The notes beneath the pieces are model-generated. The model did no database searches, was not told the DNA's origin, and saw only the letters and a list, made by a program, of their open reading frames with translations. Of a stretch of DNA of 64,000 nucleotides, positions 50,958-62,322 are shown piece by piece. Position 1 is the first letter of the stretch. Each line of letters starts with the position of its first letter. A program made the translations under genes and the position numbers. Source of the stretch: Acanthacorydalis orientalis (lineage: Eukaryota; Arthropoda; Insecta; Megaloptera; Corydalidae); the NCBI GenBank assembly GCA_034766995.1, contig CM068318.1:37758456-37822455 (forward strand). The letters run 5' to 3'.

Positions 50958-50958
<1 letters not shown>
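50047..50958 (+). mobile_element. 912-bp mariner lacking the DNA-binding region, copy 1
   Basis: Ends CGAGGTCAGACAATTAAGTA and, on the minus strand, CGAGGTTAGACAATTAAGTA, with TA at 50045-50046 and 50959-50960. It is inserted into F7 copy 4. About 1.3 kb is expected for mariner; a deletion just after the start removes the HTH half. Confidence 0.92.
50228..50902 (+). CDS. Mariner transposase, catalytic domain only (HTH deleted)
   Basis: 224 residues. The frame opens at an ATG upstream of the native start (MSRNHIAQDCLEQ) and runs to the normal C-terminus (GGDYFEGDRSDVP). The DD34D catalytic domain looks complete: ITGDESW, HHDNAPCHS, and YSPDMSPCDFFLFP with 34 residues between the last two aspartates. 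The two helix-turn-helix motifs that bind the terminal repeats are absent, so it should not recognise its own ends; a separate dimerisation or dominant-negative role is conceivable but inferred. The native start (MEQRNL in sister copies) is destroyed by the deletion. Confidence 0.85.
   Translation: MSRNHIAQDCLEQVESDPTLLDRVITGDESWFFQYDPETKRQSQQWLSPGAPRPKKARMSKSKVKTMLICFFDSKGVVHKEFVPPGQTVNQVFYRNVLEKLRKRVLRVRPEVAKTWVLHHDNAPCHSAFSVSQFLASKGIATLPQPPYSPDMSPCDFFLFPHMKKFVKGRHFDSVEDIQESVKGVLGEVPQEVFQNCYENWKTRWNKCIDAGGDYFEGDRSDVP

Positions 50959-50992
<34 letters not shown>
50959..50992. repeat. (TA)n microsatellite
   Basis: TA run at the right target site of the mariner. Confidence 0.95.
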
Positions 50993-50995
<3 letters not shown>

Positions 50996-51653
50996 TCTTT
51001 AAAATAGACATTTAACCCTTATTTTAAAACATGGTAGGATATTTAATTTCAAACGATTAAACTATCATTTGTTGGTAAAAATATAAATTAATATTCTATT
51101 ATACAAAACCGTTTTGTTCTTTTTTAATCATAAATGGAGAATAGTATGTAGAAGTCTATTTATAACTGTTCTTACAAAATAATTCCAAATATCGAACGAT
51201 ACAGCATTGTCCAATACTGACACATAAAACCATCATATTTTCATAATGTCTATGTAGATCTGCGAGATTAAATTGTATATCGTGCACGAGGTAACTGGCA
51301 CGTGTCTCATCTAATTCATTATCGAATGGTCACGTGGATAAGCGAGCGCTTTTTCATCGTTTGCCATTATTTAACTCGTGCATGATATATCTGTATGTGT
51401 GTATGCATTGTTCGGAGATAAAACTACATAGATCAAATTGATTCAAATTACATACAAATTGAATGGATGCACTTTTGTTATGAATCCCTGTATACTTTCA
51501 TCTAGAGAGTTTTCCCAAATGTTGACTGTCCGTTTAGTTTTATATGAATAAAACCTATTTTGTACTACTATTTAACTATTTTGTAGAAATAAAATCATTA
51601 ATGTATTTTTTAAGTAACCACTACTAAAAAAAACAATAATAAAACATACAATA
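50993..51653. other. Non-genic spacer
   Basis: About 51240-51420 is slightly GC-richer; no gene seen. Confidence 0.45.
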
Positions 51654-52608
51654 GGGTCGCTTGATAATTATGGTAAAAAAAAGTTAAACATAATTTTAAA
51701 AAAAAAAAACGATTTTTTTCTCAACACAGTTCCCATTGAAAACTATACACTTGGTCCAGCAAGTTTCCAATTTTTTCATCCCGTCGTAAAAGTAGCTTCT
51801 CTCAAACTCTGCAAAATAGGCACTGATGGCGGCGATGACATCCTTGTTCGACGAGAATTTCTTCCCACTGAACCAAATTTTCAAATTAGGAAGAAGAAGA
51901 AATCGCACGTGATCAAGTCCGGAGAATAAGGTGGATAAAAATCAATTCGAAGCATAATTCGTATAATTTTACACATTGCGAGGTCAGTTTGAGGTTATGT
52001 CAGCGCTATGTGCGTTTCAGGATTAAAGTGCGAGGTACGAGGACCTATTATTAGGTATTATTTAGTACGAGGACTTATCATTGCGACGGTCGATTTGTGG
52101 GATAGTGCGTAGTTCTGGTGAAGAATATGTTTTTATGCACCAATCTTGGCCGTTTCGTTTCAGCACTTCTTTCAAACGGTCCAATAATGTCGTATAATAG
52201 GCTTTTGTTATCGTTTTTCCTTCGTTAAGTAATCAATCAGGATGATTCCTTGGGAATCCCAAAAACAGTGACCATCAACTCCCACCAGACAAAACGTCTT
52301 TCGGCTTCTTCGGCGCACATTAACCAATCGTTGTCCACTGCTTTGACTGTTAATTCGACTCAGGTATATAGTGATGGATCCATGTTTCATCCACGGCGAT
52401 GAATCGTCGCAAAACGCCTACTTTTTTTCCATTTTTGCGGCAACTACTACAATGCTCGCTTCAAACATCTGTAGAACGTGAACAACGCGTTGCTTCTGGC
52501 TGAACTTTCTGCTATGCTACATTGAAAAGTGGCATTTGATAGCCGTGACGTTACCAAATGAATGGTGGTTCTTCTTAATAGAAATTTACCAAACTTATCA
52601 AACGACCC
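51654..52608 (-). mobile_element. Deleted mariner (GGGTCGTTTGATAAG-type ends), 955 bp
   Basis: Ends GGGTCGCTTGATAATTATGG and, on the minus strand, GGGTCGTTTGATAAGTTTGG, each followed outward by TA (51652-51653, 52609-52610). This is a mariner family distinct from the others here. Confidence 0.85.
51696..52400 (-). pseudogene. Mariner transposase pseudogene
   Basis: Minus-strand pieces read DGHCFWDSQGIILIDYLTKE (52208-52390) and FLLLPNLKIWFSGKKFSSNK ... CIVFNGNCVEKK (51696-51908). They represent the middle and C-terminal catalytic region in different frames. The third-aspartate segment and several intervals are frameshifted or missing. Confidence 0.78.
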
Positions 52609-53254
52609 TATTATTAATTCTCTCACAGTCGAAGTAGAATTGACGAAATAATATTTCATTAACAACAGTTGATCATTTATGTATTTACCTAATACATTAA
52701 TGATTACATGTTTTAGAACATTTTCATGCATTCAATTTTATGTTTATTAAATTTTCTTACTCGTAATAAAAACGTAAAACCGTTTAAGTTAATTTTAAAC
52801 AGTAAATAATACAACGATATATCTCCAGTGACTAACCACAATTATTAAAATACCATATTATCATTCTTAGGTATAAAATATTTATATACCATCTCATGAT
52901 TCGATTTCGGCTCACGTTTTATACATACATATCTCCCTCACGTTGAATACCTATCATGAGAAATAAAGAATTAAAATTGATTAGAAGGAAACCGTTTGTC
53001 AATTTTCCAATTGGTAAAACAATTGGAATACGATTGTGTTTACGGCGTTCGGCTATTTTTTCGTACAGCGTAGATCAAAAGCCGGATTTTACTTTATACG
53101 TCACGATCAAAGTGTCTAACTATCCGAATGATTAAATTCCGTTTCAATTTTGACAATTTGGTGCGTTTTAAAATGTCTTCTTGCAATGAAATTTTACTAC
53201 ATTATTTGATTAGACGTTTCTTTGTAAGCATTTTTTGTCCATGGTATTTTCATA

Positions 53255-53257
<3 letters not shown>
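52609..53257. other. Non-genic spacer
   Basis: Nothing recognised; 52990-53120 is slightly GC-richer. Confidence 0.45.
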
Positions 53258-53395
<138 letters not shown>

Positions 53396-53879
53396 ATATT
53401 TTTAAATATCAGTTTATATTATATTAAAATAAACAATTAAAAATTTTATTTTAGGATTGATGAGTTTCCCACGAATAAAATACATGAAAAAATAAGTCTA
53501 TTATTGTACAAATAAAGGAATTGTATTCATTAAAAATATGTCTATGTGTATTTATCTGTTCAAACTGCTCTCAATACACTTTAAATTTATATTGATATTT
53601 ATTATTTAAGAACGTGTGTTCGGGTGTTTTTAATATTACTAGTGGATGATGTTTTGTTTTTAATGAGATCTACGAAACGATTTTAATATATTTTGCTATT
53701 TTTCTTGATCAATTACTTCTCATTCTTTAGTTATTATTTTCTTCAAATATCCTTTGAAAGAAATCATATCTTTTGTAAAATTATCCATACATGTGTAATA
53801 CGTTTCATGTTTGAATTCTGTGGAGTCGACATTTAAAAAATAAACAGCTGTAGTCCATATAGAATTTTCTTAGAAGGTC
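53396..53879. other. AT-rich spacer
   Basis: Nothing recognised. Confidence 0.5.
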
Positions 53880-54500
53880 ATTTTCTTACCTAATCCTTTC
53901 TATCTACCGTACACTTAGTACATCTACTAATGATCTTGTGAATTCTATCCTGAGACAAATTTAATGGTCTCTTTCGCAACCAATCTTGTATTACATTAAT
54001 GAAGTCCTGACCAGAAAAAAATATTCTCCTAACTCTTACTTTAATGGACTTCAAAGATAGAAATCGCTTGCTGCTAAATCGTAACTATAGGATGGATGAT
54101 CCTAGTTGAAAACTTTTATCTTGTATACACTGATATGTTTTATTAGTTATATAAAGATAGATACTTTTTGAGTAAAACCACACCCTTCGAATGTTTCCCA
54201 CACCTTTTATACTTGGTTCCTTGTTACAATTCCAGAAAAAATCATAGTAGCTGTTTTGTGTATATATGTGTATTTATTACTTCACATTTGAGTGTAAAAT
54301 GTCTTAAAGTTGAATATTTCTTAAATACATATGTAGAATAATGCCAAAAAATTGTCATCGTTATTTTTCCTGTAGAAGGTTGTATCATGAATTTCTTTAC
54401 TGTTGATGATGGCGGATGTTTCCATACTAAATTTTGCCATTTACTGTCTCATTTGTAATTATAAACTCATACACATACTCAACTATAACACGAATGTTTA
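53880..54500 (-). pseudogene. Old mariner-like transposase remnant
   Basis: The minus strand reads HPSYSYDLAASDFYL (third-aspartate block) followed, frameshifts aside, by GQDFINVIQDWLRKRPLNLS and IHKIISRCTKC, the order of a mariner C-terminus. Upstream, MIFSGIVTRNQ and similar pieces fit the middle of the domain. Many stops; no clear terminal repeats. Confidence 0.55.
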
Positions 54501-54703
54501 CTACTCGAGTCAGAAATGAATTCGTTTCAAACAAAAATAATGGCTGTGCAAAAGACAGAATCGAGAAGTTTATTAAGCATTGAACTAAGTGCATAGAACT
54601 AATAAGGTGACGATGCAGAAAATTAACCTTAATAAAAGTCTTGTGTATAGAATAACAATTGTTTATTTCTTAAATATTGTTATACTTCTTGATTAGTCTC
54701 CGT

Positions 54704-54708
<5 letters not shown>

Positions 54709-54777
<69 letters not shown>

Positions 54778-54882
54778 CACGTTTAATGATAGTAAAATTT
54801 CACAAATTAAAACACAAGTTTTAGTTCAATAAAATTATGTTTTTTTATGAGGTGTACAAATTAATTCGATGCCTTTTCTTTA

Positions 54883-54915
<33 letters not shown>

Positions 54916-55059
54916 CGTAAAATTTAAAAAAATGGACAAAAGAATTAAAAAAACATATAGATTTAATATATAAAATTATTATTAAGATATTATTAAGTTT
55001 TAGTTCAATAAAATTGTTTGTTTATTTGGTGTACAAACTAATTCGGTGCCTTTTCTTTA

Positions 55060-55126
<67 letters not shown>

Positions 55127-55200
55127 CGTAAAATGTAAAAAAATGGACAAAAAAATTTAAAAAAACATAGATTTTTTATATTAAATTATTATTAAGATGA
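54709..55200 (+). repeat. Tandem pair of ~190-bp units with internal TC/TA tracts
   Basis: TTTTAGTTCAATAAAATT, GGTGTACAAA, TCGATGCCTTTTCTTTATCT (or GGTGCC), a TC/TA tract, then ATTCCGTAAAAT and AATGGACAAA appear twice in order (about 54815-54995 and 54996-55195). A diverged third copy is at 3898-3990. A TA tract lies at 54709-54773. Confidence 0.8.
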
Positions 55201-55204
55201 CGCA

Positions 55205-55460
55205 CGAAGTGTCATCGTACATTTTTATCTTCAAAAAATCCCTCATTATTTTTACACAACTTTGCTCCATCAGTCGAGTAACTGACGAACTCCTTATCTA
55301 AAAAACGATAGCGTCTTTGGGTCGACGAAGCCATTACACACTTTGGGCCTCTTCCAATGCATTTTTGGATATTTTATCCGTTACAGCAACTTCCCCTAAA
55401 GCTGAACAAATCATTCGCATGGGTTTGATAGCATTTTTTTCGACTGAAATTCGAAAAATA
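55205..55460 (-). pseudogene. Possible transposase C-terminal remnant
   Basis: The minus strand reads CKNNEGFFEDKNVR at the end, resembling 49619-49731. The preceding sequence (SALGEVAVTDKISKNALEEA) is protein-like but unassigned. Several stops. Confidence 0.4.
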
Positions 55461-55898
55461 TACAATGCCTAATATGTTTCTGTTCGGTCGTGATCGTGTT
55501 CACTACTGTTCTGTTATGCCAACTGATTGACCAAGACATATAGTTTATTTAAATATTAAGGTTGGCACTTTAAAATCCTATAATGGCGAGAAAATATTTG
55601 AATTTAGAACAGAGTTATGATTTGTTCAATTTAAAAGGACAGAATTATATTTTACACCTATAATTGACATATAAATATATTTATAAGTGTTTATAAAATT
55701 CTTCAATAAAGTTGATAATTTTAACAATTATAAATTCATATTCTTTTTATAAAAAATCCATAATTGAATAGTTCGTTGATTTTTGTATTATTTACTAAAT
55801 AAATAAATAATTTATAAAATTTAATCGAGTTCTATTGATAAAGATTAACTGAATCACTTTAATCATATCTGCCTGGAAACTATATATATATATATATT

Positions 55899-55954
<56 letters not shown>

Positions 55955-55956
55955 GT

Positions 55957-56008
<52 letters not shown>

Positions 56009-56720
56009 GTACGCTCGTGTATATGTGTATGAGCCTGTATCTGAAATTGTGTCTGTGCGTGTATCCATATAAATGTGAACTGAATAATTCATAACAAAAT
56101 ATTTTAAATATATAAAAAATATGTTAATAAGTGGCATGGAAGACACGTCAAACTACAATAAATTTTCCAATTACACTAAATCAGAATTTCTGCTTTTACA
56201 AATTCATTCAGTAGTAAAAAGAGTCAACCCCTATTCTTAGATGAATTCTATAAAATTTCATATAAATTGTACGATGACATGGGATACAAGATATTACAAA
56301 AGGCAGGTAAGAAATACATGTACATCACACATGCATGCGCGCACACACACACATACATAAACATATATATATATATATATATGAATTATTTTTTATTTCC
56401 GGGCAGTACAGAACTCATAGACAGTAAAAAAGAAAAAAAAACAGAAAATTGTTACAAATTCGAGCTTCCTTTTGTATACAATGTCTATGTTAAATTTGAC
56501 TTATGCCTTCCGACAGGATCAATATAACATTTTTTCGTATTTTATTATTTTTTTCAGCTTGAAATTTTCATTTAAAGGTGATTGTCGCTATAATTTTTTT
56601 TTTAAATGAAACTAACATAGATACTATATTATGTATATATATATATTTATTATATTATATTATTATATATAGGTATATATATATAAATGAGCAATTGTAT
56701 TTGAGTGATGTTTTATTTTA
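55461..56720. other. AT-rich spacer with TA arrays
   Basis: TA arrays at about 55881-56010 and 56630-56690; (CA)n(TA)n at about 56340-56380. No genes. Confidence 0.5.
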
Positions 56721-56800
56721 TTAGGTAGGTTGAAGAGTAATTCTGGTTTATGACCATCAAATTAATATAAAACACCGCAATGATTTTTCTAGCAATCTAA
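56721..56800. mobile_element. 80-bp mariner-derived MITE, copy 2
   Basis: Begins TTAGGTAGGTTGAAGAGTAA after TA (56719-56720) and ends, on the minus strand, TTAGATTGCTAGAAAAATCA. Same length and same GGTTTATGACC junction as the 34526 copy. Confidence 0.82.
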
Positions 56801-57219
56801 CACTTTATGAAGTTTTCCAAAATTAGGTTAGTTTCCAGGCAAATGTCGCTACAGGGTTGTAGTAAAATTTTATCTTTATTGATCTGGATTTTCTAATTTT
56901 TTCTGCTTCTGTCTAAAGTATCATCCATTTTTTATACTTTCACCTTTTTATGTTTCTAATGTTTTGTTTTCTGTATCATTTAATTCCTACGAAATTTATT
57001 ATACCAATGTAGTTCTTAGAACTGTGGATATATTTACTGTTTTAAATGATTTTTTCACTCGTTCCGCAAATCAAGAAAAAACTTGATTACAAAAATGTTT
57101 AATAATTAATTATAAAGCGTTACTGATTTTTTATTCACCTTTTTCGGTGCTCGTGACATCACTCTTCAAGAACTAGAAATCGGAAAAATCTGATTTGTGT
57201 TTGCCTTCACACTCTTATA

Positions 57220-57271
<52 letters not shown>

Positions 57272-57492
57272 CATATATATATATATAACATATTTTTTGT
57301 GATATTAACAAACAATTTGTGTTAGAAATATTAATACATATATTCAAATCATATTATATTAACAAAAATACTTACTTTTTAATCATAATTTACATTTATG
57401 TAATTATGTTCGATATAAATATCTTATAAAACAGTATAAAGCCCGTCAAAATTGATATGGAAATAGAAAGAAACACTGAAAGAATAAAACAG
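56801..57492. other. AT-rich spacer
   Basis: TA tract at about 57214-57290; nothing else recognised. Confidence 0.5.
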
Positions 57493-57842
57493 TTGGTTTT
57501 TATAACACAGTATGTTTAAACATAAAAAAATACCTAAGAACGAAATTATATATTACAATATTTATTTGAGTTGACAAAACGAAAATTTATCATCACTTTG
57601 TCCTACGAACAATGCGATGAAACATGTGGTTTTTCATTATTAAGATTACTTTTTATTATACCTTTCAATAATCAGTTAATTAGTAATTTGATATTCAAAC
57701 TTATTTTACAAGAAAAAGTTTAACAAAAATTAATAAAAATAAATATAAAATGCCATTAAATCTTTATGAATGAGGTACTCCTGTGAATGTATTTTCTATT
57801 AAATCGAAGATAACAGAAAGTCAAAAATAGATAATAAATGAA
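57493..57842 (+). repeat. Inverted duplication, arm 1
   Basis: The reverse complement lies at 60270-60622. Landmarks: TTTAAACATAAAAAAATACC, TATCATCACTTTGTCCT, TTATTTTACAAGAAAAAGTT and AATAGATAATAAAT. By eye roughly 85% identical. Confidence 0.8.
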
Positions 57843-58066
57843 CAAGATAAACGTAGTGTACAATTCATACTAAAATCAAGGACAATACGAAGTTATAAAT
57901 TTGAAACATTTCTATTGCAATGTTAATATTCCGCCTTATTAATAAAATATTTATGTCGGTTATTTAAACGAAATTGCCAAGAAAGGGTTAAGTGACTCTA
58001 TTAAACGTGTGTAAGATGTTCTAGAAATTTGATAACAATTCTTCTCAATAAATTAATTTAAAACAA

Positions 58067-58130
<64 letters not shown>

Positions 58131-58514
58131 TTTATTTGTATAAAATCAGAATGCAATGAAATCAATACTAATAAAACTATATGTTAAACTGAGGTAAAAA
58201 AACACACAAACAAAAATGTACAGGTGCATCAATTTGTCTATTCGGCGGGGGTTATATAAAAACTGTAGAGAATGGTCGAAAAAGTAAAGGGACCCCTGAC
58301 CACCGGAACCAAATTAACTGCCATAACAGTGTCAAATTTGTACATAGTCATTGTCAATCGTTACTCGTTTAACCTTTCAAGACGTGAAAGTAATAAATTT
58401 CCAAGTTTGTGAGGTCCAGTTTTGTACGTCATCGGTTCCCACGCCCTTGAGTAGTTATGATACTTTTAATAGCTATGTTATATGTAGGTTTACAAACAGG
58501 TGTACATGTATTGA

Positions 58515-58515
<1 letters not shown>
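57843..58515. other. Spacer with a GC-richer block at 58230-58480
   Basis: TA tract at 58070-58127. Around 58240 GCGGGGGTTATATAAAAACT resembles a TATA box after a G-rich stretch, but no frame with a recognised product follows. It remains a weak promoter candidate. Confidence 0.3.
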
Positions 58516-58547
<32 letters not shown>

Positions 58548-58577
58548 TATTTATACATACATACATATATATGTATG
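58516..58577. repeat. (TA)n/(CA)n/(CATA)n microsatellite
   Basis: TA, CACACACA and ACATAC units. Confidence 0.95.
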
Positions 58578-59279
58578 TATTATTAGAAATACAATAATTT
58601 CAATTTTCATATCCTAAATACAAGGTAATTTCAGTAACCAAAACAGCTTAATTATAAATAGAAATTAATACAACAAAATCAAATAAATATTAAGCAGGAG
58701 ATCTGTATAAATAATTTATTTTGAATATAAATTGTGTATTCATCTAAAATAGATACAAATTCTATTAAATACGAATATAATATATCTCTGATTTTATCTT
58801 TAGTTAAACTGTTTTTCCTCCTCGTTAGTAGACTTAATCTGTATTTGTTTTTTTCATTAGTATGTTCTCATTGTAGTGATGGCTCTATAAATGAAGAGGC
58901 GCAACTTTCGGTGCACCGTTTTGGGGATCTTACTAAAAGTCTTCTTCCTTGGTGTCGTTTAGCCCGTCCATTTCCGAGGGCATTACTAGTACTTTGAGCT
59001 GTATATACTTTTTTACGGTGGGCAGGCTGATAACCTGACCCACTGATCCTCCTCCTTTATCCGGTCTTGAGATCGACTGCCACTACAAGGCACTACTCTA
59101 TCTATCCTGTTGTAGTTGAAGAGGACGTTCAGTTGAATTATTAATTATATTAAATAAGCAAATAGAAAATTTCTTTTTTCTTTCACTGATGGCGGAATAG
59201 TTTGTAAATCTTCCTTAACATATTCTTTTTGTGTTGATTACAATAATTTCAATAGATGAGTTTGTCTATATCTATCTAT

Positions 59280-59280
<1 letters not shown>
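58578..59280. other. Spacer with an unusual GC-rich segment at 58850-59110
   Basis: About 260 bp of mixed-composition sequence (e.g. GTGGGCAGGCTGATAACCTG). It has the look of a dispersed repeat or LINE 5' region, but I cannot assign it. Confidence 0.3.

Positions 59281-59347
<67 letters not shown>
59281..59347. repeat. (TA)n microsatellite
   Basis: TA run directly abutting the mariner. Confidence 0.95.
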
Positions 59348-59348
<1 letters not shown>

Positions 59349-60259
59349 GAGGTCAGACAATTAAGTAATGCGACTGTTTTTTTTTCTCGGCCTGTGGTAA
59401 CACTGCGAACCTGTAACTCCGCCACCGTAATAGCAGATCCCTACTCTCTCGATTAAGACCTTGACTACCCTCGTACGATCATTTCTTCGCCAGCTGTTTA
59501 GTGTTTTGTAACAACGCGCGAGTAGTGCATGTCACGAAAATGGAACAGAGAAATTTATAGCAACGAGGTTGAAAGTGATCCTACTCTTCTCGATCGAGTT
59601 ATTACTGGTGATGAAAGTTGGTTCTTTCAATATGACCCCGAAACTAAACGACAAAGCCAACAGTGGCTGTCCCCTGGAGCACCAAGGCCAAAGAAGGCGA
59701 GAATGAGCAAGTCCAAAGTGAAAACCATGTTGATTTGCTTCTTCGACAGCAAAGGGGTGGTTCACAAAGAGTTCGTACCACCTGGACAAACCGTAAATCA
59801 AGTACTCTACCGCAATGTGCTCGAAAAATTACGAAAAAGGGTGCTCAGAGTGCGTCCAGAGATCGCGAAGACTTGGGTTCTGCATCACGACAATGCTCCC
59901 TGTCACAGTGCGTTCAGTGTCTCTCAGTTTTTGGCGTCTAAAGGCATCGCAACGTTACCACAACCGCCCTATTCACCGGACATGTCACCCTGCGACTTTT
60001 TCCTATTCCCCCATATGAAAAAATTTGTCAAAGGTCGACATTTTGACTCCGTTGAAGATATCCAAGAATCTGTGACGAGGGTACTCGGAGAGGTCCCACA
60101 AGAAGTGTTCCAGAATTGTTACGAAAACTGGAAAACTCGCTGGAATAAGTGTATAGATGCGGGAGGGGACTATTTTGAAGGGGATCGCAGCGATGTACCT
60201 TAATTTTTAAATATACTCGATTTTTGAATTTTGTCGCATTACTTAATTGTCTGACCTCG
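59348..60259 (+). mobile_element. 912-bp mariner lacking the DNA-binding region, copy 2
   Basis: Ends CGAGGTCAGACAATTAAGTA and the same string on the minus strand, with TA at 59346-59347 and 60260-60261. Same length as the 50047 copy and differing at only a handful of positions over the shared catalytic part, but with a different deletion junction near the start. Confidence 0.93.
59529..60203 (+). CDS. Mariner transposase, catalytic domain only (HTH deleted), second copy
   Basis: 224 residues, starting MSRKWNREIYSNEVESDPTL and ending GGDYFEGDRSDVP. The triad is intact (ITGDESW, HHDNAPCHS, PCDFFLFP; 34 residues between the last two aspartates). The first codons read the native start region (ATGGAACAGAGAAATTTA) in the wrong frame from an upstream ATG, and the deletion then restores the catalytic frame. 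The join after ATTTATAGCAACGAG differs from the 50047 copy, so the deletion arose separately or was modified later. It has no DNA-binding domain. Whether it is expressed is unknown. Confidence 0.85.
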   Translation: MSRKWNREIYSNEVESDPTLLDRVITGDESWFFQYDPETKRQSQQWLSPGAPRPKKARMSKSKVKTMLICFFDSKGVVHKEFVPPGQTVNQVLYRNVLEKLRKRVLRVRPEIAKTWVLHHDNAPCHSAFSVSQFLASKGIATLPQPPYSPDMSPCDFFLFPHMKKFVKGRHFDSVEDIQESVTRVLGEVPQEVFQNCYENWKTRWNKCIDAGGDYFEGDRSDVP

Positions 60260-60269
60260 TATATATATA

Positions 60270-60622
60270 ACAATTTATTATCTATTTTTAACGATTTGTG
60301 ATCTTCGATTCAGTAGAAAATACATTTACAGAAGTACCTCATTCTTAAATATTTAATTATATTTTATGAATTATTTTATTAATTTTTGTTTGTAAAAAAC
60401 TTTTTCTTGTAAAATAAGTTTGAATATCTAATTACTAATCAACTGATTAATGAAAGGTATGATAATAAGTAATCTTAATAATAAAGAACTTATATTTTTC
60501 GTCACTGTCTTCGCAGGACAAAGTGATGATAATTTTGTCAATTCAGATAAATACTGTAGTATATAATTTCATTCTAGGTATTTTTTTATGTTTAAATATA
60601 TTGTGTTGTTAAAACAAACAGT
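60270..60622 (-). repeat. Inverted duplication, arm 2
   Basis: Reverse complement of 57493-57842, separated from it by about 2.4 kb that contains a mariner. Both arms stop where F7 or TA sequence begins. Confidence 0.8.
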
Positions 60623-60660
60623 TTATGTATATATATATATATATTTAAATATATATTTAA
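60623..60660. repeat. (TA)n-rich tract
   Basis: TA run with TTTAAATATATATTTAA ending. Confidence 0.9.
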
Positions 60661-60826
60661 CGGAGCTTCGTCTTCTGGTCGCTTCGTTCACCAACCCCCA
60701 GCCTCGTTGCACTCGTCCACTTCTCAATTATAAGACTGTAGATTCAACCGAATGAAACAATAAACATATTTTTTAAAACTCGTTATGTCTGCATAATTAT
60801 TATCACAAATATATGCAATGTTGATG

Positions 60827-60830
<4 letters not shown>
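60661..60830 (-). repeat. Dispersed repeat family F7, copy 5
   Basis: On the minus strand: GCAGACATAACGAGTTTTAA, ATGTTTATTGTTTCATTCGG, TATAATTGAGAAGTG and GAGTGCAACGAGGCTGGGGG, the same order as copies 1-4. Confidence 0.75.

Positions 60831-60869
<39 letters not shown>
60831..60869. repeat. (TA)n microsatellite
   Basis: TA run at the 5' truncation point of the LINE. Confidence 0.95.
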
Positions 60870-60872
<3 letters not shown>

Positions 60873-61092
60873 TGAAGACAACCGATGGACAAGGGAAATT
60901 ATTGACTGGGAACCAAGGAATATAAAAAGACCCAGAAAGAGACCAATGAACAGATGGGATAAGGATATTAAAAACTTTCTTGGAAAACTGTGGAAAAGAA
61001 AGGCACTGAATCGAACAAAATGGAAAATCACGGAAGAGGGCTTTATTCAGCAGTGGATTAACAGAGGCTGAAGATGATGATGATGATGATAT
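60870..61092 (+). mobile_element. RTE-clade LINE, 5'-truncated 3' end
   Basis: Starts abruptly at a TA tract, carries an uninterrupted C-terminal frame and ends in a (GAT)n tail (61072-61090). The most recent-looking of the LINE copies here. Confidence 0.85.
60871..61071 (+). CDS. RTE reverse transcriptase, C-terminal fragment (open)
   Basis: 66 codons plus TGA, reading IEDNRWTREIIDWEPRNIKR ... TKWKITEEGFIQQWINRG. The R-W-T-R-E-I-x-x-W-x-P-R and C-terminal Q-Q-W-x-x-R-G patterns mark the end of RTE-type reverse transcriptases. Only the tail remains; endonuclease and catalytic fingers/palm are absent, so it is inert. Open because it is young, not necessarily because it is selected. Confidence 0.8.
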
Positions 61093-61165
61093 ATATACAC
61101 ACACTATAGAAACCTGTACGTCATAAATAAATAAATCTATTGACATTTTTTTGTGGATAATTATG

Positions 61166-61233
<68 letters not shown>

Positions 61234-62322
61234 CGACAATAAGTGAATATAGGTGAATCTAATTCAACTATAATATATTTAGAACTATCAGTTCACCTCC
61301 GACTGTAAATACCACAAAGGACATCCGATATACATTTATTTCGTTCAAGTTTCTTGTTTTTCATATCGGATATATAAGTGAATACATTGTATATTCCACC
61401 TTCGTACAAGTCGTCTTGTATCTCTGTCAATGGAGTAACTTCTTAACTTTTCAACATTTAAATATTCAATACATGTTTGTACGTTTTTTTTTCTGTTCGT
61501 AATTTGATTATACGGGCATTTGTACGGGTGTGAAAATCGATTTAAAAGCAGGTAGACGTCTAATGATAGCCTGAGTGAAATATATTCTTATAAATATGTA
61601 ATATATGTGGACGAAGTAATGCAATATTAGTCTTGTTTATGTATGTTAAATAAGAAATCGTATTTTTTTTTTAGAAAAGATTGAATTATTTTGTTTATGG
61701 GATTATTTTTTTGTACTAACAAAATTAGATAAAAAATAGTTTATAAAAAGACTTTTAAAAGCTTGAAAATTTTAGGTAGTAGAATTTTTAAAAGTAGATT
61801 TTAAAATTTTAAATTCAGTCACCAAATTATATAAGTTTGAATATGAATTTATAAAAATAGTGATTTTTTCTATAAATATTATATGTATTTATTTCTCTAT
61901 TTAAAAAAAAAACATTCTTAATCCGTTTTAAAGTCTATAAAATGATGAAGTGTCATACTATTTATAAATTAATTCCAAATGCTTCTTGGAATTTTTTGCT
62001 AGATGTTTTTTTAAAATATTTTCTTTGTAGTAACTCTTTTTTACATTTTATATTTAGTATTATTTCATATTTTGTTAATTTTAAATACAATTTTTCCCTC
62101 ACTAGAAATTTGATTATAATCGAATATTAATATTTGTATTTTTACTGATTTTAGATCCTTTCAATCAACTTTTGTATAATTTAGGTATTTTTTTACTGTA
62201 CTAGCTTTATGAGACCTTAAATAATCACGCATGTAAGTAAGAAAAATTTACTTCAATTGGAAGTACACCCCGATTTACGCGGTCCTTTTTATACGCCGTA
62301 AATAGTCCCTCCTTTTACGCAA
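61093..62322. other. Spacer with a TA tract
   Basis: TA array at about 61172-61229. Bases 61250-61440 are slightly GC-richer. At 62267-62320, CCCCGATTTACGCGGTCC leads into the tandem duplication. No genes. Confidence 0.45.

Noticed and set aside
58230..58300. TATATAAAA after a G-rich stretch as a promoter
   Set aside because: TATA strings are everywhere in this genome and no supported transcript or frame follows; mentioned only as a weak possibility.
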